A stretch of DNA of 64,000 nucleotides, taken from contig NC_016132.3 of the NCBI RefSeq assembly GCF_000005505.3, positions 248,001 through 312,000 on the forward strand, written 5' to 3'. Position numbers and translations under genes: made by a program. The notes under the pieces were generated by a model, which searched no databases, had not been told where the DNA came from, and saw only the letters and a list, made by a program, of their open reading frames with translations. Source of the stretch: Brachypodium distachyon (Eukaryota > Streptophyta > Magnoliopsida > Poales > Poaceae). Below, in pieces: positions 31,765 to 43,700 of this stretch. Numbering within the stretch: the stretch's first letter is position 1; each line of letters begins with the position of its first letter.

Positions 31765-34700
31765 ATGGCGACCCCGCGCGACGTGGAGGAGGTCGTCCAG
31801 AAGCTCTCCTCCGACCGGGCCAGGACCCGCGATGTGAGTGCTCTCTCCAGTCTGAAACCAACCAACCAATCAATCAAGCAACTTCCTCCTTCCTCCTCCG
31901 ATCGTGCGCTGAACCGTCTCGCCGTGGTGTGCTGTGCTGTGCTGTGCTGTGCAGGAAGGGGTGAAGCTGCTCGGGACGTGGCTGCAGGGCGACCGCGCCC
32001 TCACCTTCTGCCGCCTCCTCGCCCGCAACACCCACAGGGCCAAGCCCGGCCACCTCTCCTCCTGTGAGAAGCCCCCTCCCCGCATTTCAATCCATCCATC
32101 TATTTACACGAAACTTGTGCGCTCCTTGGTGACTGCGTTCTTGCTGCTGCGGCTGCTGTTGTTGGTTTTGCAGCGATCACGTGGCCGTTCCTCGTCATGG
32201 CGGTCGCCAAGTGCGTCGTGGTGGACATAGCCGGCAAGAAGCGCGGCGCCGTCAAGAGCACCGCCGCGAAGATGCTCCGTGTCGCTATCCAGTGCGCGGA
32301 GGACGTCAGGCTCTCTGGTTAGCTAAGATTTTGAAGTCCTTCTCCTTCGCCCTGCTACTACTTTTCGCATTAACACAATCATATGCCATTCGGGATAGTA
32401 CTGAAAGGAAGTGGCTCAGAAATTCTCATCCAAACACCCTTGCTAGTGCCTACTGTGAACCGTAGCTTAGTATTCGAATCATGATAAATGTGACATGTTT
32501 GCTGCTGCCATTTGTTCTTACTCATCCGTTCTATATTGCGAGATGTGGTAACTGTAGGGTGGACAGTAAGTGTTAGATGGTATGCTTGTGGTTTCAGCAT
32601 CCCGTTGATATGGGTGTGCATATAATATGTGGGTTTTCACCTCCTAGCATTACATTTCTTGTTTATCTATACGCCTTCCGTGCAAGCAGTTCTTCAATTG
32701 CCGTTATGTGGAATATATGCTGCATGCCGTTACATAAGGTCCACTCTCGTTGCAGGGCATTCCTTACTTCTGATTTCAGTTGCTAAGCAACTTTTCAGTC
32801 ACATATGGGAGGTACTAAAAGATGCTCCCAGCTTTCAGCTAGAGTACAGCCCGATTCTTCGGCAGCTTTTAACTGTTAAGGAGTACCGGTATCAGATGAA
32901 ACCTCGAACATATAGCAGTGAGTCTCCGTACCAGCGGTCCTTGTTTTTCATATCGTAACCCTCTCCTGTTCCATTCTTAGATTTTATATGTTCGCCAGGT
33001 TTTGTGGTGCTCTATATGAAGAAGGTTGCGACTGGGTTTGATGCAAACTTCAGCAATCAAGCCAGCTCCAAGGAGGAATCCTTCCGCTGTACATTGACAC
33101 TTCACGTTCTACTTGAAAATCCACCGGGTGATTATCCTGATAACATGAGGCAGGAGGTTCTTAATGGATTTTGTGCAATATTCTCGCATATTAGGCAAGT
33201 AGTTTATGATCAGTTCCTTCGCACTCTCCTGTTGAACCCCCTCCACTTCTTAAGAAGCGTAATTTGTTTATTTTAATAGCATCTCCTATTAATTTTTTCT
33301 GAGTTGGAAACAAATAAATTTTTCTGTCGACCAGGGAGGATGGAAAGCTGACTCGCAAGCTTATGGAATGCGTTAACACCTTTTTACTGAAGGATGGGCC
33401 AAACCTTGGAGACAGATCTGTGGAGATCCATAATGCAGTTCAAGACTTTATATTGCAATCATGGCTGACGACTCGTGATCACCAACTGAAGGTTCTTATG
33501 GCCTGACTTGTACTGTTATAACTTGTCACAATCTTTGATTTTTGATTAATTGTGAAGTTATTGCCGCTTTCAGAGTTTGTTCATCACATACACAAAAATT
33601 CAGCTGAAGCTTGCTAGGGCTATTTCAGAGGTCTTGGAAAAGCTTCTTGATGTCATCATTAAGGAACTAGACCAAAATGTTAACACTGGAGCAGGTTTAT
33701 TATGGTAAAGGTCACTGTTCTTCTACTGTCAATGTGTTATGATTTTGTTCTTCAATTTCATTCAAGAAGTTCAACAAATATAGGTGTGAGGCTTCTCGAG
33801 ATGAGAAAACTGGGTCTGCGAGATGCTTCCAGGAAGAACTAATGGATCTGTCTGCTACTGTTTTTTATCTGGTATTAGATCTGCACACCCAACCTTAACT
33901 TAGGCTTCTGATTCTTGTAGTAAATCAGCATTTCATTTTTTCAGTAAAAAGTACAACTGACTTTGGTATATAACCTTCTAGGCATACAAATGCCCACCTA
34001 AGAGAACACATAGGGAGAAAAGGTTAAAGACGGAGCATGTTAGCACCCTCATTATGGATGGCCTATCGAAAGGATCTCTATGTTGGTAAACTATGAAAAT
34101 CAACATTTTTATCCTTAAAATAAGTACCATCTATCTTTTTTATGTCTAATATCTCAGGTGTGTACCCTGAATATGGTACCTTTCCAGGCTTCAACACTCT
34201 TGCTTACTACTGCAGTTCTTTAGTCAAGATTGAATACCCTCTTTTACTAGAGATGCTTCATTTTGTGTATTTATTCATGCCATTACTTGCTGCTCCCTAA
34301 TTTGAGCAACTTCTGACAAGGAAAATATTTGTTTTCAGCTTAATATTAGGACATAACTATATAAATTAGATCCTCTATTAGCCAGTGTTTGATTTTGCAT
34401 ACACGTGATTTGTCTTTATTTTCCCCCAGGAGTGGTACAATATGTTTTCTTGTTCAGAAGTATGGATATCTAGTGGAAAAATCTTTGTTGATCAGTTGGT
34501 TTGAAGCAAGCTGTAAATCTTTGAAAAGGTAATGTACTGCCATGCTTTTGATTAATTCAATTATTTGTCACAACTTGCCATTTTTCAGTTAAATACTCCC
34601 TCCGTTCCTAAATATATCATGTTATAGCTTTGTCCTAAATTTTATAACCTTAAATTAGTTTTATAACCTTAAATCAGATTTTAGATATGCAGTATTTGGA

Positions 34701-37700
34701 GCGAGCCTAAAATAAACATGCATTAAAGATAAGATAAATTTACCCCTTTATTTATTTTCTTCAACTTTGAGATACAAAAATACACATTGGTCTGAACATT
34801 ACCAATATACTTGCATATGCTACTGCTATACTTGGTGAAAAGGATGGTTGAGGCTGATATGGTTGCTGTCAGTATTAGAATGGTAAAGACAAGCTGCATT
34901 ATATCAACACAAAATACTAGGATTATGCATTCCAGTATAAAGTCCGCAGAGAACAAAGTCATGCCTTACATAGTTAACATTATTTTTCCTTTTGCTCAAC
35001 ACTCGGATAAAAGTATGTTCTTCATGCATGGTGGCACTATCAACTTTTGGTATCAGTAAACTTCTGGACATTTTTTTTTCTTTCAGAAATTGCATTCGCA
35101 TATATGTTTTGGTGTTCATTTTTCTTTTACATAATTTATATTTACTAGTTTCTCATGTTCTCTAGTTTATTTCCTATTGGAAGAATGTTTGTGATTTTTT
35201 TATGGGTATTCCTTTTCTGTGATATGATTTATTGACTTTGTTATGTTTATCCAGTGCCTTGAGCAATTCAAATGCCACACGTTTTCAGGATTCACTGCTT
35301 TGGCTTATCAGGTGTGTTTTGATGGTATTTATTTTTTGGGAGTTTGTTGATGACTTAAAACATCCGGTGATGTTATATGTGGTATAGTGGATACCTTACT
35401 GTTACATGGTGCTGAGTTTTATTCCTTAAGCCATTGTCAGAATCTATTCTATCTTTTATGGCTTGCTAGTTAGTAGAAGTGACTATATACTTGTCACTGG
35501 TCTTGACAGGTCACTCAAGGAATTCTCTGCGACGCTCATAGTGAATACTAGGGATGAATCCCATTTTTTACCAACAAAAGGCGAGGTTGTTTTTCAAATC
35601 CATATTGCTTATGCTGTTTGCATTTCAGTTATTCTTGATACCTCCATTTATTTCCATGTAAAGTAATCATTGATTAACTAGATTGGGGCTAAAGAAGAAT
35701 TTGGACTCACCATTTTCCAGCTTCCACCTTTAAAAAAAGTGAGAGCATTTTAAAAGTTGGAATAATAGGGGAATATTTTCAAAGGGGTAATAATTTAACA
35801 TGACTGCAATAATCTTAGATGAGACTGCAAGGGTCTCATTACTTGTTACAGGTCTTTTGTTTATATATAAACCATACTGTAAGTTCCAGTATTTTTGAAG
35901 TGGCACCTTTTGAATTGTAACAACTAATATATTATATATACTCCCTCCGTCCGGAAATAAGTGACTTGGATTTGTATAAGAATCTATACAAATCCAACTA
36001 TCCAAGCCACTTATTTCCGGACGGAGGGAGTATCTGCTTTGGTTCAGCATGCCCACTTTTACAGCTTAGTCCTGTTAGCATTCTTTTCCACTCTTATGTA
36101 TGCTGTTTATTGTCTTGCTTATAGTCTAATCATCAGATTTGTCAACACTGAAACACGTCTTCACTTTATTTTTAGATGCTTTGATGATTTTGTTAACCAA
36201 GTGTTGCCACTTATGCGCAAGTAAACTTATGTTGTTGATAGTTCTATTCAGTATGTGCGATTCTGTTTATTTGCAGATGTCAATTGTTGAAGGTTATTGG
36301 CAAGATATCTGGAATTCCCTTATTCACGCACTTCCTTTGTTTAGCAGCACAGCTCTGGTGGTGAGTACCAGTAAATTACCCCATGTGACTATTTCTTTTA
36401 CGATTATAAAAGTTGCAGTTTTTATAGCATTTCTTACAGAACTATCCGTCATTTAGTTGTGCGATGTTTCTTCAACCACCCTGCACTCTCAGCTGACATC
36501 TTTGGAATAACCACTGTAATTGCTAGAGTGCCATTAAATTTCAATTAGTGTGTAAAATTTCATCACTTATTGGGGATTCAGAAAACTGCGTTTGTAGCCT
36601 TGATCTGAACCCGATACATCCGTGGTGCAATTTATTTAGACTTTTCACTGTTTATCCTCGTACCGGATTATCTTATGTTTTTATTTGCTGTTGTTGATCG
36701 CAGATATTTGAGTGCATAGTGACACTCCCCAACATTGTTCAATAGTTCATACTGGTTATAGAAATAGATTTCTGCATACAGAATTCCATCCTTTGTGTAC
36801 AGTAGCAGTATTTTGGTTCGTTCTTGCTATTCTTGTGGGTTGTGGTACTTGCCCTCGCAGATATGAGGTTTAACTTGTTACATTACACTGCATCTATCTA
36901 TTTTACACTCTGATGGTGTATGCTGTGCACTTCTGTAGGCTGATTCAGCTCTGAGTCTGTTAGGTGGAATGATCATGCGGGTGAGCTTCTTAGCCTGTGA
37001 ACCATTATTTATGACATGTTCCATCATATCCACTGTGTGACTTATGGCTGGCAATAGTTGCTTCTGAACATCTAAAATTTCTCTTGATTTCCTTCTTTCA
37101 GGACCAAGTTCATACTTCATTTGTGTCAGAAGATACATGGGACTTGCAAACTTTTAAACATCGACCATCATCGTATGCCTTCTTTTTCCATAACTGGCGA
37201 TCAATTCAAATCCTCTCTATATTTCTTCAATACCAGTATTTTAGCTTTATTTCTTATTAGTAAGACATTTTTTTGCACAAAAATGACATCTCTTTTTGCG
37301 ATCAAGGATACATTATAACTGGAGCCCACTGCTCGATTCTTAGATGTACGAACAGAAAAAGGCAACTACATACTCTTGTAGGATACTAAGCAGCTTCCGC
37401 GTGCGTGCTCCAATTTTCTTGATATGTCGGTGCTGTTATTGCGTTGATTTATCTAGATGGTTGGATTCTTGTTCTGATGAATTTCATGAGGACTGTTTTT
37501 GCATTGGCTTTAATAGATTTGGAGATGGATGTGTGGACCAAGTTGGGTTTATCCTTGTATTGAAACAAAAAGTAAATACTCCTACCAAATGTATGAGCCA
37601 TTTAAGCCTCCTTAGTGCAATGGAGGAGATTGTCAAAGAAAATTAGGGGAGTTCTTTGATGGGCAAATCAGAAGAGAATTTTCAACTGATACTCCTACAC

Positions 37701-40700
37701 CAGAAAGTTGGATTAACTAGTTACACCAATATAATGATGACTTTGAGCTTGAATTAAAATGCTACAAAACAGGTAGGAGCTGCAGTAGTGAAATAACTAC
37801 TCCTGCATATTAGCATCATTTCATGTGTGGTGACTTACTGTGTTATTACTTAATTTCTTTTCTTTATTCTGTTGAATCCTCGGCGTTGCTGCGTAGCTTT
37901 GAATCTGTAGTGGAATTTTGTCTATTGGTTATTGCTGAGTCCTGTCATTCTTGCTAATTGCGACTTATGATTTAAATTGTTAGGAAAGTCATTCTGGTTA
38001 CTTTGGAAGTTATGCTTACAATTCTTTACTCCTGGTCGCTCCAGGTCTGCTTTGTACTTCATCGCTTGCTACTTCTCAAGGATAGGTTTTCAGGTATAGT
38101 ATCAATTTTGTACTACTCTCTACTTAGGGCTGCCCCTCTGAATTCGACGGACTTGATCCCATACATTTTGAGAAAAAGTGCACAGTAGTTTTACATACTC
38201 CCTCTGATCCATAATAAGTGTTGCTGATTTAGTACAACACTTATTATTGATCGGGGGGAGTACTTTGTAAACAGTCATTAATAGATAAAGCAGCCGCTGT
38301 CTTACTTTTATATATATTTCAAATATGCTCAAAGCTTGCTTTTGTTCATTGACATCATGCTATGCAGGGTGATTTATCCAATTCTATCTTTGTTCGAAAG
38401 AATCTGCTAAGATCAACTTTGGAGTTAATTCACTCAAAGGTGGTCCTATATTTAAACTGTTTTTCTTTTGTTTTTATCTATTCCAAACTTTCTGTACACT
38501 TCCAACGCGCATATATTAACAAACTTCCCCTCCTCTCAGTTTTTATTTACCGCCAAATAGTTTTATCCTTAAGAAGTGATTACTTGATTCCTTCTGGTTT
38601 GGCTGCACTGGTGTTCTAGAATGTGAATACATGGTTGTATGGAGTGAATTGGTTGTGATAGATAGTTAAATGGACTCTAAGCAACAACCACAAGGCCTGG
38701 GCAGTGTCACTTAGTGTTGATTCCTTGTAAATTTTGTACATATTTTCCTTTTAATATATTTCACTGTCGGAGCCTCTCCCACAATTTTATTCAAAAAAAC
38801 CCCCTACACACATGTAGGGAACATGGTAGCAATTTATAATAGGACGCAAAATTCATATTTAATTTGAACTTAGCTTCTGCATTTACGTGCGCAATGCTTT
38901 TACTAACTGAAGGCATTTCAGCAATTCAATGTAAATGTACCATACATATTGATAGTCTAATTGCTTATTGTTTTCTTATTTTTTTGCCATCATCTTTTTC
39001 TTTTGAGTTATGTGCTGTAAATGCCTTTTCCCTCTTCTGGAAGCGAGTATGTTCTGTATGTGGTTAACTGCATGCTGAAAATGAATGTGATTTTGCTGAA
39101 ATTAGTGCCTTGATGGTATTATTATTTAAGTCTACCTGATTTGTTTTCATGTAGTTTGCACGCCATACTACCATTCCATATGTCATCGTGCTGCACTCTA
39201 CTGTGATTTTTATTTGCATACTAGCTAAATGTCCGTGCTTTGCTACGAGATTAAGAATCTGTGGTTGTGACTCATATTTTTTAAAATTTCTGATAAATTT
39301 GAATTATCTCAAAATATTATTTTTGATTTTTTTTAATCTTGAAAGTCATCAAAACAAATCAAGAATAGTCAAAAGATCATGATACGTATAAAATGAGTGG
39401 CAATTAGATAAGTCCGTAGCCATTAAGGGGTTGTATTGTTGGAGTGAACTCGTGACCACCAACTCAGATTTTTATAAGTGTAAAGATACTATTTAGTACC
39501 ATGATCATTATGGTTTGATATTTTTGTTAATACTACGTTGAACAAGAGAGCAAAACAGACTTTGGTTCATTTCCATTCTAGCGTTCCGTCATGTTGTATT
39601 TGTCCATTTGCATCTGTGTATTACTATTTTGCACCATGATATCTGTTTCTTAACTCCCTTTCTGTGAATGATTTATCCATTTTCAATAACTATTGATATA
39701 TTGAATCTCAATTACTGATATGGCTTTTACGGCAGGGATCCTCTGTTTTGAACGAACACAATGTAGTGATGATTCCTGAAGTCATTTTCTCTCTATGTGC
39801 TGGTTTTTCATCATCAGCCATTAACTCAGCAGATGCATCACAACTGGTTGGTGAATGTAAAATCTTTTCTAAGGTATATTTTTAACTAGCTGTCACATTT
39901 TTTTTAGGGTTAGTTGAATCTTTCTAAATGTTTGTATCTGGTATGCTTCTACTAACTTTATTTATTTTAGTTGTTACTCGAGGGCGAGGACTGGGTTATT
40001 AAGGACGAACTAGGTTACTCTGTGCAAGCTTTATCAGAAATCAGTATTGAAAGTTCTACCAAGGTGAATTACTCTTAGTCCTTAATCGTTTTCCTGCTTT
40101 TCTCACAGTAGGTTTAGGACTGGGAGTACCATGTCACTTAACTATTAAGGCATGTCTTGTAAACATGGATGCTTTCTTAAGAAAGTAATCTGATTTCACA
40201 GGCAACCAAAACTCATTTCGTCCTAACATGCAGTGCAAACCTATAGTCATTTATCTCAGTTGTCATTTCGAAACACCCAAATGAGGAGAAATGATATGTG
40301 AAGCTGCTGGACCAACAGAAATGCCAACTCTTTTGAAAAAGCTGCATGTTGGACTAGAAAAGTTGTTTTGCATATCCCACTGCCGCATAATTTATTTCCT
40401 CTTTGATAATGGGGTTACTGAGGCTCAAAATATATATACTGTTATGTAGCATGTGCATTTGGGTTAACTCCGGAACTTAAATGAGAGGTGGAGTTAGCGG
40501 GTCCTTTGCTGTAGCTGGTACTGGCTAATAATTTACTCTGAAAGTTGCATACTCATACTTCATTGAACTTTCTCAGCATTACAGTTGATGGCATCTTTTG
40601 AGTTAAGCTACATATCGGTGCATTTCATATGGTATGCCCATACCCACTACTACTGGAAGAATATTGGATTTTAAGTAAAAAAACAACAAAAGCTGAAAAA

Positions 40701-43700
40701 CAATCATTTATATGATTTGTGTTGCCAAATTTGAGAGACTAACATTACCTAGTTCGGATGGTTTTTGTTTCACTGCTTCCGTGGATGATACCTACAGAAG
40801 ATTCCTTATTTGTTAAGCAGGTTATGTCTGATAAATGCAACCGAGCACACCTTCCTGGGCATATCCAACAACCATTGCTTCTTGAGCTTATGGAGTTCAT
40901 CAAAGGATTTGTGGCCTCAAATGAACAGTTTGAGAAAGTGGACTTATGTACTCTTGTATATGTTTGTTCTCTTCTCTGCAATCTAATTCATTGCGCGCTG
41001 TTGTCAAGGTACTTATTTTCTAGCCATGTAACCTGTTGTAATCAGTTGGTGGTATCAACACCTCTTAAGGCTTTTTTTTACTCAATAGGATATTGGGATT
41101 AAGATCAAGATCTTGATAATTAGTGGTCTTGAGTTGGTGATAAAGTAGTTCTGCATGTCTCATCTCTCTCTCTCTCTCCATAGTACCCACCAGTCTTACA
41201 ATAATTCTATGCTTGGTGTCCTTATGCTCTATATTTTTTTTTCAGGGCCATAGAAGAAAAATCTTCATTTCTCCAATCAGTATTTGATTATGTCACGAAC
41301 AGTATAAAATATATTATATCAATGGTTATCAAAAAGCATGATGAACTATCTCATGGTCTTACTAGCTTAGGCTCTGCATTTGAGACAACTGGTTCCGTTT
41401 TATCCTCGTTTCAGAGTTTCCTGTCTTCTCCAATTTTTAGATTGCGGAGAGTTAGTAACAAAGTTAGTTCTGTGCTTATCAAAGATGTTACTGGATTGCT
41501 TGATGAACTATTGGTTGCATTCTCTCAGCTGTTTTCTCGTCTTTCTAGTTCATTGAACACTTCTGACAGTGAGAGCACTGGTAAAATACTGCCAATATCT
41601 TCTGTCAACTTGTTGGAAGATCTAAATCATGTTGTCGGCCACAAGAGTAGTGTTCTTGATATGGATTTTGATGTGACGGACTCTGGTGAAGTGGATTCTA
41701 TCACAGCTAGTGTAAGTGGAAGTATCGGTATTTCGTCACGCCCTTTGGAGTGGAAGCTAGAACTAGTTTGTGTTATTTCAACATTTTTCTCAGTGTCACC
41801 ACCACACGCATGGGAAATCTTGTACAGCTTAGTGGAGAAGGAGATTGATGTCAAGGTACATATTTGCAATAAAATCATTGATATTTATTTATTGTTGTTC
41901 TTTAACTTGAACAATACCATTTTCTTTCCCTTTGTAGGTTTGCCAGGCAATCCTGCTTAACCTTTGCCAAAATATATCTGCTTCACCTAAAAGTTTATCT
42001 TCTCTGGTATTGTCTGACCCATATTTATAATTATACTCCAATTTGTACATTTGCTATTGACCTTAAGTTTTATCCACTCGAGTATTTATTTGATTTTAAC
42101 CTTTGGTTTTGTTCACGCAGGTCCATCTGATATCCAATACGAGGGAGAAATGCGAAAGCTCACTACTTGGTTCTGCCGACTGCTTAACACATGTACATGC
42201 TTTGTTAAGAACTTTAATAGCTACACGTGATGTTGGACAAAATACTGATGGAAAGCCACAAGCTTGCAATATGGTTTCAAACGAGGTTGGTATATATATA
42301 ATCTAGCATGTCTTGTTACCTTTCTGCCAAATGTTGGTCTTAATTATATAGCTTTTTTCTGCAATTCCATGATCTTATGTTATGGCTTATGATTTTAATA
42401 TGTGAACATCCATTTTTCTACGGACAATTGTTATCTATGATAAAATAAATCAACTAACGGAGTCCTCAACCTGAGTCATTAAAAACCTTACAATCACAGT
42501 AAATCAAGATATTGCCGACCAAGGACAGTGGGATGGGATCAAGTGTGTACTTATATAAGGTGGAATTTATACTAAAGATCTTTTCCCCCTCCCCTTGCAT
42601 TTTTTTGAAGCAATCATTTTTAGGGCACTCACATTTTTTGTCTGGTTATCTGTGAACTCGGTCAATCTTTTGGTAGATATTTCCACGTCAACTTTGATGA
42701 ACCTTTTCTGCTTGCCTAGACTTCTTTATATAGTCAATTTCCATGATTATTTTTGTTTAGTGGTTCAAACTACTGAATATATTCAACGTGCCAGAGTAAG
42801 GATTCTGAGAACTTTAATTTTTTTTAAATCGCCCTCTCTAGTTTCTTGAAAACCCCATAAATCATTGGTAATAGCTGGCCAGATTCGTTCATTACTCATA
42901 GTACTGAGTAAATCGGAGTTAATATGCTGACTAGGAGCTGGCTGCAAAATTGTTTTTGAATCCTTGTTGACTATTGATCCATACTAGAGGTTACAACTTA
43001 CAACTGCTACATATGTTCTCACTATTGCAGAACCAGGACACTTTATTAGACTTGGTGACTAAAGGTACTGAGATCAGTATCACAGATTGGTTTTTCCGCA
43101 TCAAGCTGATTGATTGCATCTCCCACTTTATTTACCTGTTCCCTGACATTGCCCAGGTGATTTTATTTCCTTTCTGTTATCACAGACACATACTACCATT
43201 TCAAACTGTATGTTTCATAATTCCATTATTTTGATTGTAGGACATGACTGGACATTTGCTCAACATGCTACATGATACTGATTATCGTGTCAGGTTATAT
43301 CTGGCTAGGAAAATTGTCGTGCCATTCCAAATATGGGAAGGACATAATGAATTGTTTCATGATGTTTGGTAAGTGTTTGATGATTTCGATATTTACGGGT
43401 AGACCAGTACCCTCTACTTCCCTGTAGAGACTGATTTACTTGTAAATGAATCATGTTTCGCATTTAGATTGCCTATCTCTAAGTTTGCGAGATAGCTTAC
43501 CAGTGTTCTGTTAATATCAGTTCAAATATTGGTGTCAAGATGGTGCAGTTCTCCAACAAGATTGCAGTTAAATCTAGAGAAGTCTTAGCTGCTGGTCCAC
43601 AGTCTGTTCCTGTTATTGAAACTGTCCTCATTACACTAGCTCATTTGTCTGTGCATAGCGAGGAGGTTGAAGTTGAGGTATCATCTCGTTGTCACCAACT

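Larger units (their letters stand above)
31765..38439 (+). other. ATM: ATM exons 1-17 (TAN motif and first HEAT region)
   Basis: Exon coordinates: 31765-31833, 31955-32063, 32174-32317, 32756-32917, 32999-33194, 33335-33491, 33574-33704, 33784-33871, 33982-34085, 34430-34528, 35255-35311, 35510-35585, 36277-36360, 36939-36980, 37102-37172, 38045-38093 and 38368-38439. Each join keeps frame. The intron after 33194 has a GC donor. The introns after 34528, 35585 and 38093 carry MITEs. Exon 14 is only 42 bases. Confidence 0.85.

Noticed and set aside
37981..38044. ORF reading into ATM exon 16 from upstream
   Set aside because: The acceptor CAG at 38044 joins exon 15 to SALYFIACYFSRIG in phase, as in plant ATM, so the upstream frame is intron.
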